From assembly GCA_020056715.1 (NCBI GenBank), contig JAGVHG010000019.1, forward strand, positions 1-38,107: a DNA stretch of 38,107 nucleotides, in the 5' to 3' direction. Source of the DNA: Phycisphaerae bacterium. GTDB taxonomy: Bacteria > Planctomycetota > Phycisphaerae > UBA1845. The position numbers and the translations under genes were made by a program. Of the stretch, positions 23,548-31,522 are shown one piece after another; the stretch's first letter is position 1; each line of letters starts with the position of its first letter. Under the pieces are notes generated by a model. The model was given only the letters and a program-made list of their open reading frames with translations, was not told the DNA's origin and searched no databases.

Positions 23548-24624
23548 CTACCGAAATCGGTCGATGGCAAAGGCGGTGACGGCGGCGAACTGGAAGAAGC
23601 AGGCGAGGGTGAGTCGCGCAGTTGCGGGGGCGCTTCGATCGTCCAGTAGAGCAGTGACGCCCCACAAGGCGGCCACGATGGCGAGCATTTGCAGCAGGGC
23701 GCCGAACAAACGCAAGATCGAGAAATCGTGCTGCCGATCTTTGCGGTGGGCGCGTTCGAGCTGATCGTTAATTTTCGCGAGGGATAGCAAAACAGCGTCG
23801 TTGGGCGATAGACCCTCACCCCGAACATTAGACTGTAGGCTGTAGGCTGTAGGGTTGGGAGATGGGGTAGGTCGACCCTCCACTGCTGACACAACAGTGG
23901 CACCCTCATCCCGGCCCTCTGATTGAGAGGAGGAAGGAGGATTGTGCGTGGCGGCGTCGGACGTCTTACCCTCACCCCGGCCCTCTCCCTTAAAGGGAGA
24001 GGGGGATTGTTCTTGTTTCATCGCCCGTTCCACCAGTTCCGCGGCCTCGGTCATGCTGTCGACGCAATGCGTGGGAACTACATCGACGGCCGGCGGTAAT
24101 GCACCCGTCAGCACCACGACCCGTGAGTCGTGGGGCGATGACGGTGCTCGCCGTAGCAAGATCGTTCGACAACCCGCGTTCAGCCCCGCCTGCACGTCGG
24201 TCGGCGAGTCGCCGATCATCCACGATCGCGAGAGGTCGATATCCAACTCCTTGGCGGCGAGCAGCAACATTCCCGGCTTGGGTTTTCGCAGGTCGCTGTC
24301 GCGGCGATAGGCAACGACGGTCGCCTCCGGGCCGTCAAGGTAGGGGCAATGGTACGCGCGGTCGACGCCCGCGTCGCGTTCGGCGAGAAGCGATTCCACG
24401 CGGGCCTGTACTTTGTTCATCGCGGCCTCGTCGAAGAACCCGCGGGCCACGCCGGATTGATTGGAAACGATGACCACGAGGCAGCCCGCTTGACGGAAGC
24501 GACGAATGGCGTCGGCGGCGTCGCGGATGAGCCGGACTTGCTGCGGATCGCCGATATAACCGGCGTCTTCGATGATCGTCCCGTCTCGATCGAGAAAAAC
24601 GGCGGTTCGCTTCATGGTCGTCAT
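23548..24624 (-). CDS. HAD-IIIA phosphatase (GmhB-like) with repeat-derived linker and membrane tail
   Basis: Residues 1-160 form a phosphatase of the histidinol-phosphate/heptose-bisphosphate type: LDRDGTI at 11-17 (nucleophile Asp12), VSNQSG at 53-58, RKPKPGM at 113-119 and MIGDSPTDV at 136-144. GmhB normally binds zinc through a Cys-x-His and Cys-x-Cys loop; only Cys93 remains. About residues 207-273 are encoded by dispersed repeats (PSPFKGEGRGEG, PTAYSLQSN). Residues 300-353 form two membrane helices. The enzyme may act on a sugar phosphate for envelope synthesis, as it is last in the lpxK operon. ATG 24624 overlaps the upstream stop (ATGA). Confidence 0.8.
   Translation of the reverse strand: MTTMKRTAVFLDRDGTIIEDAGYIGDPQQVRLIRDAADAIRRFRQAGCLVVIVSNQSGVARGFFDEAAMNKVQARVESLLAERDAGVDRAYHCPYLDGPEATVVAYRRDSDLRKPKPGMLLLAAKELDIDLSRSWMIGDSPTDVQAGLNAGCRTILLRRAPSSPHDSRVVVLTGALPPAVDVVPTHCVDSMTEAAELVERAMKQEQSPSPFKGEGRGEGKTSDAATHNPPSSSQSEGRDEGATVVSAVEGRPTPSPNPTAYSLQSNVRGEGLSPNDAVLLSLAKINDQLERAHRKDRQHDFSILRLFGALLQMLAIVAALWGVTALLDDRSAPATARLTLACFFQFAAVTAFAIDRFR
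23818..24012. repeat. Composite of dispersed repeats inside the HAD gene
   Basis: In order: CCCTCACCCC, a TAGGC heptad patch (23834-23852), the CACTGCTG palindrome (23881-23900), and a CCCTCACCCC hairpin with stem CCCTCTCCCTT/AAGGGAGAGGG. All are read through in frame. Confidence 0.82.
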
Positions 24625-25442
24625 TCGTGCGATACCGCTTCCTTATCCGCCTGCGGCGTACGGCTCAGATCGCATTCCGTGCTGCAGCGCCAAGCCGTTC
24701 GAATCTCCTGAGCGATGCGAAAATTCTCGCGCAGATGGTCTAAGCTCAAACTGCCCACTACGACGCTGGTCACTGCCGGGTTTCGCAAAACGAAGGAAAG
24801 CGCTTGCGTGGCGGGCAGTCGGCCCGAGGCGAGGCCTTTCTTCACGATTACGGTAATGCTCCTCTTGTGGGCTTCGTCGATAACCGAGGCGAGGCTCACA
24901 TTATCCGGATGATACTCGACCATGACGGCGTCGGACCAGGGAAGGGCCGCCCGAAACCCTTCCGCGGTATATCCTGACAGCCCGATGCCGCGGATCAATC
25001 CCGCGTCACGCAGCGATATCAGCGTCGGCATGACGTCCGTCTGTTCCACGATGCGCAGGTCATCGCGGCTGGAGTGCATGAACACGAGGTCGAGCACGTC
25101 GGTGCGTAGGCGGCGCAAGCTCGTCTCCACGCTCTTGCGAACGGCATCGGCGGAGAAGTCATATTTCGAGACACCGCCCTCGAAGAACTCGCCTACTTTT
25201 GTGGAGAGGACGAATTCCCGACGACGATGGGAGATCGCTTGGCCGATGCGTTCTTCACTCGTGCCATAGGCGGGGGCGGTGTCGATGTAGTTGATGCCCA
25301 AATCGAGAACGGCGTTGAGCAACTTCTCGACCGTTGCTTGGTCGGGGAGTTTGTACGCTTGGTCGTACTTCGTGCTAACGTTGCGGCCAATCTTGAAGGC
25401 GCCGTAGCCGATGGGTGACAGCGGAAGGGTTAGGCGTGCCAT
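24621..25442 (-). CDS. Aldo/keto reductase
   Basis: The 273-residue NAD(P)H-dependent oxidoreductase has the AKR catalytic set: Asp54 and Tyr59 in YIDTAPAYGTSEERIG, Lys82 in FVLSTKVGEF and His123 in LVFMHSS. The C-terminal SVVVGSLSLDHLRENF is the usual cofactor loop. It is slightly shorter than typical 300-330-residue members. It reduces an aldehyde or keto sugar; the substrate is unknown. It overlaps its upstream neighbour by 13 bp and its downstream one by ATGA, so all belong to one operon. Confidence 0.87.
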   Translation of the reverse strand: MARLTLPLSPIGYGAFKIGRNVSTKYDQAYKLPDQATVEKLLNAVLDLGINYIDTAPAYGTSEERIGQAISHRRREFVLSTKVGEFFEGGVSKYDFSADAVRKSVETSLRRLRTDVLDLVFMHSSRDDLRIVEQTDVMPTLISLRDAGLIRGIGLSGYTAEGFRAALPWSDAVMVEYHPDNVSLASVIDEAHKRSITVIVKKGLASGRLPATQALSFVLRNPAVTSVVVGSLSLDHLRENFRIAQEIRTAWRCSTECDLSRTPQADKEAVSHE

Positions 25443-26698
25443 TCGTCGGTCACCTCCCAGGGGGGTAGTGCGATTCGACCCTCACCCCAACCCTCTCCCT
25501 GCGAGGGAGAGGGAGTCTGGCCCTCACCCCGGTCACCAGACTGTAGGCTGTAGGCTGTAGGGAGGGGAGAGGGAGTTGCGTCGGGGCAAGAGGGCTTTCC
25601 GAGTGAGTTCACAATCAACTCCGCCAGGCGGGGGGCGAGAACGAGCTTGGTGGGCCAAGCGGTGATGACGGAGCCTTCCCGCCGCCAAACGGGGCCTTCG
25701 GGCCTCGCGCCGTGAGGGTCTTGGCCCTCGGCGCGATTGATCCGGAAGGTCGCCCATTGGGTATTCGTAAAGTCTACCGCGGGCAGCACGGAGGGCAACT
25801 CGCGTCGGGCGAACTCGATCAGTTCTGCGGAAGTCCTGCCAACGCCTTGTTCAGCGATCTCTCCTCCGACCTGCCAAACGGTGCGGCCTTCTGTGTCAAC
25901 GGCGCTGGTGATCGTGACGCGAGTTTTGTTGCCGTCGACGCAGTGGCCGAAGAGCTGCGGCAGGGAACCGCGAACCATGACCATGTGCAACGGTCGAAGC
26001 TGCATGGCCTCTTGTGACAGGCCGACGCGGCGGCGGAGATCGGCGTTGCCCTCGCCGGCGGTGAAGATGACTACCTCCGGTTTCAGCAAGAAGACCGTTG
26101 TCGAATCCGCGCGTTGCAGTTCAACGGTTTCGACAAGCCCCGGTTTTGAGACGGTGAAAGTCACCTCGCCCGCATCCGCGATGTTCAGAATGCGATCGTT
26201 ATGCCGATGGGCCAACTCGCTCAGAAGCGAGCCGACGTCAATGACCTGTTCGTCCACGCGAAGGACCTCGCCGGGACAGCGGGCCAGTGCCGGGGGTCGT
26301 TCGTGAGGCGCGACCTTCGCCGCCGGCGTCCGCAAACCGAACCGTGCGGCGGTGAGTCCCACCATCGACGCTAGCGCTTCGGTGCGCCAGAGATAGCAAC
26401 AGGGGGACAGGATTCGCACGCCGCGCAGGTCGGGCTGTGCGCGACCTTCGAGGCATCGTCGCCAGAGATCGGTCATCTCGCCGACGGCTTTGGCGGAACC
26501 GGAGAGCAGCCCGCCGAGAGCGTACTTGAGACCGGCGTGGAGAATCCCCTGGGAGGCGATGGTTTGGCCGGTGCCAAGGGCGCGATTCTCGATCAACAGG
26601 GTGCGAAACGAGCGGCGCTGCAGCTCATCGAGAAGCCACAGGCCGGCGACGCCGCCACCGAAGATCAAGGTATCGAGTTCGCAAGTCGCTTTGTTCAT
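25430..26698 (-). CDS. FAD-dependent oxidoreductase (DAO family)
   Basis: The 422-residue protein has the FAD dinucleotide fold LIFGGGVAGLWLLDEL (GGGVAG at 14-19), followed by LIENRALGTGQTIASQGILH, where SQG.H is typical of glycerol-3-phosphate and amino acid oxidases. Later features are TVWQVGGEIAEQGVGRTS and a substrate domain with VITAWPTKLVLAPRLAELI. Residues from about 375 to 410 come from dispersed repeats (PTAYSLQSGDRGEGQ, PSPSQGEGWGEG), so the natural C-terminus probably ended near 375. ATG 26698 overlaps the lpxK stop. The substrate is not evident. Confidence 0.8.
   Translation of the reverse strand: MNKATCELDTLIFGGGVAGLWLLDELQRRSFRTLLIENRALGTGQTIASQGILHAGLKYALGGLLSGSAKAVGEMTDLWRRCLEGRAQPDLRGVRILSPCCYLWRTEALASMVGLTAARFGLRTPAAKVAPHERPPALARCPGEVLRVDEQVIDVGSLLSELAHRHNDRILNIADAGEVTFTVSKPGLVETVELQRADSTTVFLLKPEVVIFTAGEGNADLRRRVGLSQEAMQLRPLHMVMVRGSLPQLFGHCVDGNKTRVTITSAVDTEGRTVWQVGGEIAEQGVGRTSAELIEFARRELPSVLPAVDFTNTQWATFRINRAEGQDPHGARPEGPVWRREGSVITAWPTKLVLAPRLAELIVNSLGKPSCPDATPSPLPTAYSLQSGDRGEGQTPSPSQGEGWGEGRIALPPWEVTDEWHA
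25478..25577. repeat. Composite of dispersed repeats at the 3' end of the FAD gene
   Basis: CCCTCACCCCAACCCTCTCCC with its complementary arm, a second CCCTCACCCC and a GTAGGCT heptad patch (25541-25560) follow each other inside the reading frame. Confidence 0.82.
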
Positions 26699-27807
26699 GG
26701 CCGATTACGCGGGTCGTCGCGGGAGGCCGACAGCCGGGGCACCCTTGAGTGCTCCGGCGAGAGAGGACAACGACAACGCAGGATCTCTTGGAGCATTGTA
26801 CCGCCGTCGTCCAAAAAATCGATCGCCACGCGGACGACGACGATCGTCGCAGCTTCGAGGCTGCGCAGCTCGGCTAGTTTCACAGCGTCCTTTTCGGTGG
26901 TGACCAGAAAATCGTGTTGGGGAAAGCGATCCGCTTGAAGGAGCGATTGGAGGTTGCGTCGTGTGTAGCGGTGGTGATCGGGGAACCAACGCGCAGCCAC
27001 TACATCAGCACCCAACGATGAGACCGTGGTTACGAAAGATTGCGGATGGGCGATCCCCGCGAAGAGGGCGACTCGCTTGCGGTCGAGTCCGCCTCCCACT
27101 TCTATTCCGTTGAGTTGCTCGACTGTGGTGACACGGTGATTGCACTTGAGATGCGCCGCGTCGGGCGCAAGCTCGCGCAGCCGGGCCTCGATCCGGGCTG
27201 ACTCGGTGCGTGAGACCTGGTTGCAACGGGTGAGGACCACGACGTGAGCACGCCGTAGCCCGATCACCGGCTCGCGCAGCAGACCCCGCGGCAGCACGTG
27301 GCCAAAGCCGAAGGGGCAGGTCGCGTCGACGAGGACGATATCGAGGTCGCGGGCCAGTCTTCGATGCTGAAACCCATCGTCGAGAACGATGATATCGGCC
27401 CCGAATCGTTCGCAGGCGACCTCGCCCGCGCGTCGGCGGTCCGGGTCGGATACATAGGCCGCGCTGGGGCAATTCTTCTGAATTAGTTTCTGCTCGTCAT
27501 TGGGTTCGCCGGGCGTTGCGCCGTAACCGCGGGCGATGACGGCGGGACTAAAGCCCAGGGCGTCCAAGCGGCGGACCAGGTCGATCACGAAGGGGGTCTT
27601 GCCGGTCCCGCCGACGGTGAGATTGCCGACGCTGATGACCGGAACGGGAAGTCGGGTCGTCGTGCCTTTGCGATCGTACCAGCCGTTTCGCAGGGCGATG
27701 ACGCGACCATACACCACCGCGGCCGACCAAAGGAGACCTCGAACCGGCGAAGCCCATACACCGGTTTCACCTGCGACGATCTTGCGGTAGAGGGATTCGC
27801 CGTGCAT
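26695..27807 (-). CDS. lpxK: Tetraacyldisaccharide 4'-kinase
   Basis: LpxK phosphorylates the 4' position of the lipid A disaccharide at the inner face of the cytoplasmic membrane. The 370 residues show an N-terminal amphipathic helix region, the P-loop GNLTVGGTGKTP at 61-72, ARGYGA, and DDGFQHRRLARDLDIVLVDA with the catalytic Asp and second motif. DPRGREP-like PFGFGHVLPRGLLREP is a further family mark. The last 20 residues overlap a palindrome (CAC-CCTTGA-GTG centre). The presence implies an outer membrane with lipid A. It is second in a five-gene operon after the MEMO-like gene. Confidence 0.93.
   Translation of the reverse strand: MHGESLYRKIVAGETGVWASPVRGLLWSAAVVYGRVIALRNGWYDRKGTTTRLPVPVISVGNLTVGGTGKTPFVIDLVRRLDALGFSPAVIARGYGATPGEPNDEQKLIQKNCPSAAYVSDPDRRRAGEVACERFGADIIVLDDGFQHRRLARDLDIVLVDATCPFGFGHVLPRGLLREPVIGLRRAHVVVLTRCNQVSRTESARIEARLRELAPDAAHLKCNHRVTTVEQLNGIEVGGGLDRKRVALFAGIAHPQSFVTTVSSLGADVVAARWFPDHHRYTRRNLQSLLQADRFPQHDFLVTTEKDAVKLAELRSLEAATIVVVRVAIDFLDDGGTMLQEILRCRCPLSPEHSRVPRLSASRDDPRNRP
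26733..26758. repeat. CACCCTTGAGTG-centred palindrome in lpxK
   Basis: GCCGGGGCAC, loop CCTTGA, GTGCTCCGGC. The loop and its flanking CAC/GTG are identical to those of the palindrome at 28218-28243 in the next gene upstream in the operon. Confidence 0.78.
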
Positions 27808-27814
27808 TGGACGG

Positions 27815-29071
27815 TTAGGTGAACGCCACTGCGGCGCAGGTTACACACGTCTGCGTAGGAAGGTCCACGGCCTGATGATAGTCGAGGACGGACGCCGACG
27901 CATCGGGCAAGGCTGTGGCCAATACGAAGATGCAACCCGCGCTGCACACACGGGTGGGATTCTCCTGTTTGGCGACGCATTGCAGAAAGGCACCCACTTC
28001 GCCGGTTTGGAGGCGGTCCAACGCTTGCCGGTCGCGTTGGCGGACTTCTTCCAAGAATGCCTCGTCCAACGTTCGCTCGTCACCGAATGCAGCGCCGACG
28101 TGGCTGAGATCGGCCCCGGCCACGATCAATGTCGCACCCGAGTCGTTTCTGACCAACTCGCCAAGAACCAACGCGAACTCACGCAGGTCCACCCCGCGAC
28201 CATCCAACGCCCATTCAGGACCAACACCCTTGAGTGTTGGTCCGACCTGGCTGCCGGGATGAATCGTCGGACCGCACGGATCGGGGCAGAGCAGCGGGAC
28301 AATGGTAAAGGCGTCGGCGCTGAAAAAGTGCTGCAACCACGCAACCTGAAGCTCGATGGAATGCTCGCGGGCGTGGTCAAGCTCAAAGGTCCGAAGGTCG
28401 CCGCAGCGTTCCTCTAATTTTCCGAGGAACGTTGTGTCAACTCGGGTCACGCCCAACGGCGTGGCGAAGTCTACCCCCGTAGCGACCACGGAGGTGGATC
28501 GTCCGAAGTGATTGGTTCCCAAGATGATGACGCGGTCGGGCGGGGGTCGGTTGCGAAGCGTCGCATAAGCGGCCGCATAGCATGGGCGCCCGCGGGGATA
28601 GTCCAGGTGCGGGGCGATCAACCCGACGACTTTTCCGGGTGATACTTGGCCGTCTACGTCGGCGAGCATCTCGTCGAAGATCGAACCGGAGCCGTCGACG
28701 ATTCCGAGAGCGGCTGCGTGCGGCATCTCCCGCGTTCGCTTGCTGCGGTATTCATCGAGTAAGGATTGGTAATAGGCTTCAAAGCCTGAGCCTTCGAGAA
28801 AGTGGGCCTTCTCCAGGTGGTTGACCATGGAATGCAGCGTGCCTTCGGCGAGGGTTCGCCCGAAGGACGCTTGGAACTGCCGGCGGATGTCGTCGCAGGT
28901 GTGGTCGCCGTTCATCATGGACATGATGTGCAGCGCCGGGGCGGAGAGACTCAGCATCACTTCGGACAGGCCCGAACGATCGCGCACGCCGATCGTTCCC
29001 CCGTCGCCCTCGTGCAACGGGAAGGCCTCAACGGGTCTCAATCGCGGTTTGTAGGTCGGATCCCAAAGCAT
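27815..29071 (-). CDS. MEMO1-family protein (AmmeMemoRadiSam B-like)
   Basis: The 418 residues contain the MEMO fold with its metal-site motifs: APHLDYPRG near 153, GTNHFG near 185, ARE-HSIELQ near 238, and GADLSHVGAAFG near 323. The family includes AmmeMemoRadiSam B and animal MEMO1; a redox role is proposed but no reaction is certain. The N-terminal 100 residues are an extra PqqD-like helical domain (APALHIMSMMNGDHTCDDI), seen in radical-SAM-associated proteins. No radical SAM gene is next to it. It is first in an operon with lpxK, seven bases away. A palindrome lies within its coding sequence. Confidence 0.85.
   Translation of the reverse strand: MLWDPTYKPRLRPVEAFPLHEGDGGTIGVRDRSGLSEVMLSLSAPALHIMSMMNGDHTCDDIRRQFQASFGRTLAEGTLHSMVNHLEKAHFLEGSGFEAYYQSLLDEYRSKRTREMPHAAALGIVDGSGSIFDEMLADVDGQVSPGKVVGLIAPHLDYPRGRPCYAAAYATLRNRPPPDRVIILGTNHFGRSTSVVATGVDFATPLGVTRVDTTFLGKLEERCGDLRTFELDHAREHSIELQVAWLQHFFSADAFTIVPLLCPDPCGPTIHPGSQVGPTLKGVGPEWALDGRGVDLREFALVLGELVRNDSGATLIVAGADLSHVGAAFGDERTLDEAFLEEVRQRDRQALDRLQTGEVGAFLQCVAKQENPTRVCSAGCIFVLATALPDASASVLDYHQAVDLPTQTCVTCAAVAFT
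28218..28243. repeat. CACCCTTGAGTG-centred palindrome in the MEMO gene
   Basis: GGACCAACAC pairs perfectly with GTGTTGGTCC around loop CCTTGA. It is translated as GPTLKGVGP in a loop between MEMO motifs, suggesting an in-frame insertion. Confidence 0.8.
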
Positions 29072-29169
29072 ACGGCTACGATTCTACCACGGAGAGCGTT
29101 CGTGGCCGATTGTCTTCCGGCCCCCCGGGATGCGAATGTGGATCGGCGATTGGTTGTAGTACTGACCAT

Positions 29170-29198
29170 TTGGGTTGGCGGTTCAAAACAACTATAAT
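29170..29198 (+). promoter_or_regulatory. Promoter of pdxJ
   Basis: TTGGGT (29170-29175), 17 bp, then a perfect TATAAT (29193-29198), 41 bases before the pdxJ ATG. Confidence 0.6.
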
Positions 29199-29239
29199 GC
29201 GTTCGGATGGGCAACACGGCGTGTCCAGAGTGAGACCCT

Positions 29240-29971
29240 ATGGCGTTACTCGGCGTCAACATCGATCATGTGGCCACGGTGCGTCAGGCCCGGCGTACGG
29301 ATGAACCCGACCCCGTTTGGGCGGCGGTGGAGGCCGAACTGGGCGGGGCCGACGGGATCACCTTCCATCTGCGTGAGGACCGGCGGCACATCAACGATCG
29401 CGACGCCCGTCTCCTCCGCGAGACGGTCGGGGTCAAGCTGAACATGGAGATGGCCATCGCCGAGGAGGTGGTCGCCATCGCGGTCGGGCTGAAGCCGGAT
29501 CAATCCACCTTAGTGCCGGAGCGGCGCGAGGAGCTTACCACGGAGGGCGGGCTGGATGTGGTTCGCCACCGGGCGCGGGTCAAGACGGCGGTCGGTCGAC
29601 TCCGCGAGGCGGGGATCATCGTGAGTGCCTTCATCGAACCTGTTGCGGAGCAAGTGCAGGCCTCGGCGGATATCGGGTTCGAGGCGGTGGAGCTATGGAC
29701 CGGTGCCTACGCCCACGCGAAGACGGCGGCCCAATGCGAAGCGGCCGTGAAGGCACTGACGGATGCGATCGCCCTGGGACGCAGACTCGGATTGGATGTG
29801 CACGGCGGGCACGGGTTGACTTATCGCAACATCGGAACGGTCGCGTCGCTGCCCGGGTTCGGCGAGTTCAACATCGGGCATTCGATCATCTCGCGGGCGA
29901 TGTTCGTCGGGATGCGCGAGGCGGTGCGGGAAATGAAAGGATTGCTCACACGTTATGCGCCGTTAGCATGA
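29240..29971 (+). CDS. pdxJ: Pyridoxine 5'-phosphate synthase
   Basis: PdxJ condenses 1-deoxyxylulose 5-phosphate with 3-amino-2-oxopropyl phosphate to pyridoxine 5'-phosphate, the last ring-closing step of de novo vitamin B6 synthesis. The 243-residue TIM barrel shows [20 protein letters not shown] at the N-terminus, [42 protein letters not shown] and [12 protein letters not shown]. The position that normally reads E-H-T-G near residue 152 is ELWTG, a Trp for His change beside the catalytic Glu. It is transcribed away from the MEMO-lpxK operon from its own promoter. Confidence 0.95.
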   Translation: MALLGVNIDHVATVRQARRTDEPDPVWAAVEAELGGADGITFHLREDRRHINDRDARLLRETVGVKLNMEMAIAEEVVAIAVGLKPDQSTLVPERREELTTEGGLDVVRHRARVKTAVGRLREAGIIVSAFIEPVAEQVQASADIGFEAVELWTGAYAHAKTAAQCEAAVKALTDAIALGRRLGLDVHGGHGLTYRNIGTVASLPGFGEFNIGHSIISRAMFVGMREAVREMKGLLTRYAPLA

Positions 29972-30061
29972 CGAGAATGGCGCACGCTGTGCAGGCCTTG
30001 GCTGCAATGCGGTGCCAAATGAAGTTGCGTTTTCCGTGAAACGGGCTATCGTCGAGAAAGG

Positions 30062-30343
30062 ATGGTCGACCGCCGCTTCATCTATCGCGTCCACGCGGTG
30101 CAACGGATGTTCGAACGAGGCGTTAGCACCGGGGATGTGCGTCGGGTTCTGGCGGATGGCGAGGTGATAGAGGAATATCCGACAGACACTCCGTTCCCAA
30201 GTCGGCTTATGCTCGCGTTTGTGAACAGTCGCCCGTTGCACGTCGTTGCCGCCGACAACCCCCTTGGCGACGAGACCTATGTTATCACTGTATACGAACC
30301 CGATCTGGACCAATGGGATGCGACATTCCGCCTGAGGAAATGA
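30062..30343 (+). CDS. DUF4258 protein, possible toxin of a small pair
   Basis: The 93-residue protein has the DUF4258 pattern: RRFIYRVHAVQRMFERGVS, DVRRVLADGEVIEEYPTDTPFPSRLML and PLHVVAADNPLGDETYVITVYEPD. The fold is small and RelE-like, and such proteins are frequently paired with an YgiT-type zinc-ribbon protein, as here, with an ATGA overlap. A toxin-antitoxin function is plausible, not shown. The ATG at 30062 follows AGAAAGG very closely, so a start a few codons later is possible. Confidence 0.72.
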   Translation: MVDRRFIYRVHAVQRMFERGVSTGDVRRVLADGEVIEEYPTDTPFPSRLMLAFVNSRPLHVVAADNPLGDETYVITVYEPDLDQWDATFRLRK

Positions 30344-30573
30344 ATATGCAGTGCGTGATTTGTAAACACGGACAGACCCGCCCCGCGCAGGTGACGATCA
30401 CGCTTGAGCGCAACGGAACGACGTTGGTGTTCAAGGGCGTACCCGCGGATGTCTGTGCGACCTGCGCGGAGCAGTACATCGACGAGCCGACGACGCAGAA
30501 ACTACTACGAGAGGCGGAGCATGCCGCCCAGACTGGCGTAGAGGTTGAAATCCGCTCTTACGCTGTGGCGTGA
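30340..30573 (+). CDS. YgiT-type zinc finger protein, partner of the DUF4258 gene
   Basis: The 77-residue protein begins MNMQCVICKHGQTRPAQVTI and has two CxxC pairs (CVIC and CATC) that should bind one zinc ion. VFKGVPADVCATCAEQYIDE is the typical end of the ribbon. The C-terminal helix may contact the partner protein. In MqsA and relatives, this domain is the N-terminal part of an antitoxin; no C-terminal DNA-binding domain is present here. The start is chosen at ATG 30340 because it overlaps the upstream stop. Confidence 0.75.
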   Translation: MNMQCVICKHGQTRPAQVTITLERNGTTLVFKGVPADVCATCAEQYIDEPTTQKLLREAEHAAQTGVEVEIRSYAVA

Positions 30574-30610
30574 GCTATCAGTGTCGAATCCACGGGGAGG
30601 GTTTTAGATC

Positions 30611-31522
30611 ATGTCGGCGGCCGGTTCAAGGACGAATCTGCGCGGCGCAATGACCGCGCTCATCACGCCGTTTCGTAACGGGGAGGTGGATTGGCCTCGC
30701 TTGGAGGCGCTGGTCGATCGGCAGATAGAGGGAGGCACGGATTGGTTGGTGCCGCTGGGTACGACCGGCGAAACGCCGACCCTGACGGAGAATGAGCGAG
30801 ACAAGATTCTCGAAAGTGTCATCGCCCGGGCCGCGGGGCGTTGTCCGGTGATGATGGGAACGGGCAGCAACAGCACGGCCACAACCGTCGAACACACAAA
30901 ACGGGCAGCGACGATGGGCGTCGATGCGGCCTTAGTCGTCGCCCCGTACTACAACCGTCCGACGCAGGAAGGACTTTACCGACATTTCGCGGCGGTGGCT
31001 TCGGCGGTCGATTTGCCGATCGTGCTCTACAACGTGCCCGCCCGCACCGGCGTCACCATCAGCAACGACACCATCGTGCGGTTGCGTGAGGGCTTTACGA
31101 ACATAGTCGCCATCAAGGATGCAACGGGCAACCTCGATGCGATGACCGATCTGTCCGCCCGATGCGATATCGCGGTGCTAAGTGGCGACGACTCACTGAC
31201 CTGGCCGTTCATGGCGCTTGGCGCGGTAGGCGTGGTCAGCGTGTTGGCTAATCTTTATCCCGGTCTGATGAAGTCGCTCGTCTCGGCCGGGTACGAGGGA
31301 AACATGGCCGCCGCGTTACAATACCATCGCAAAGTATATGATCTCGCAACGGGGATCGGCCGGTACGGGCCTAACCCCTTGCCGATCAAGACGGCGATGG
31401 CCGTCGCGGGTTTGATTGCGGAGGAGTTTCGACTGCCGCTCTGTCCGCTCGACGGCGAGGCCCGCGAAGGCATCGCCCGAGTCCTCCGCCGCCACGAAAT
31501 TATGGAAATGAGTATCGCATGA
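30611..31522 (+). CDS. dapA: 4-hydroxy-tetrahydrodipicolinate synthase
   Basis: DapA condenses pyruvate with aspartate semialdehyde, the first committed step to lysine and diaminopimelate. The 303 residues form a standard TIM barrel with GTTGETPTLT at 50-59, Tyr140 in IVLYNVPARTG and the Schiff-base Lys169 in NIVAIKDATGN. The Tyr-pair APYYNRPTQEG is present. It ends in an ATGA overlap with a membrane protein gene, so the two are probably co-transcribed. A GGGAGG lies upstream, somewhat distant from the ATG at 30611. Confidence 0.95.
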   Translation: MSAAGSRTNLRGAMTALITPFRNGEVDWPRLEALVDRQIEGGTDWLVPLGTTGETPTLTENERDKILESVIARAAGRCPVMMGTGSNSTATTVEHTKRAATMGVDAALVVAPYYNRPTQEGLYRHFAAVASAVDLPIVLYNVPARTGVTISNDTIVRLREGFTNIVAIKDATGNLDAMTDLSARCDIAVLSGDDSLTWPFMALGAVGVVSVLANLYPGLMKSLVSAGYEGNMAAALQYHRKVYDLATGIGRYGPNPLPIKTAMAVAGLIAEEFRLPLCPLDGEAREGIARVLRRHEIMEMSIA

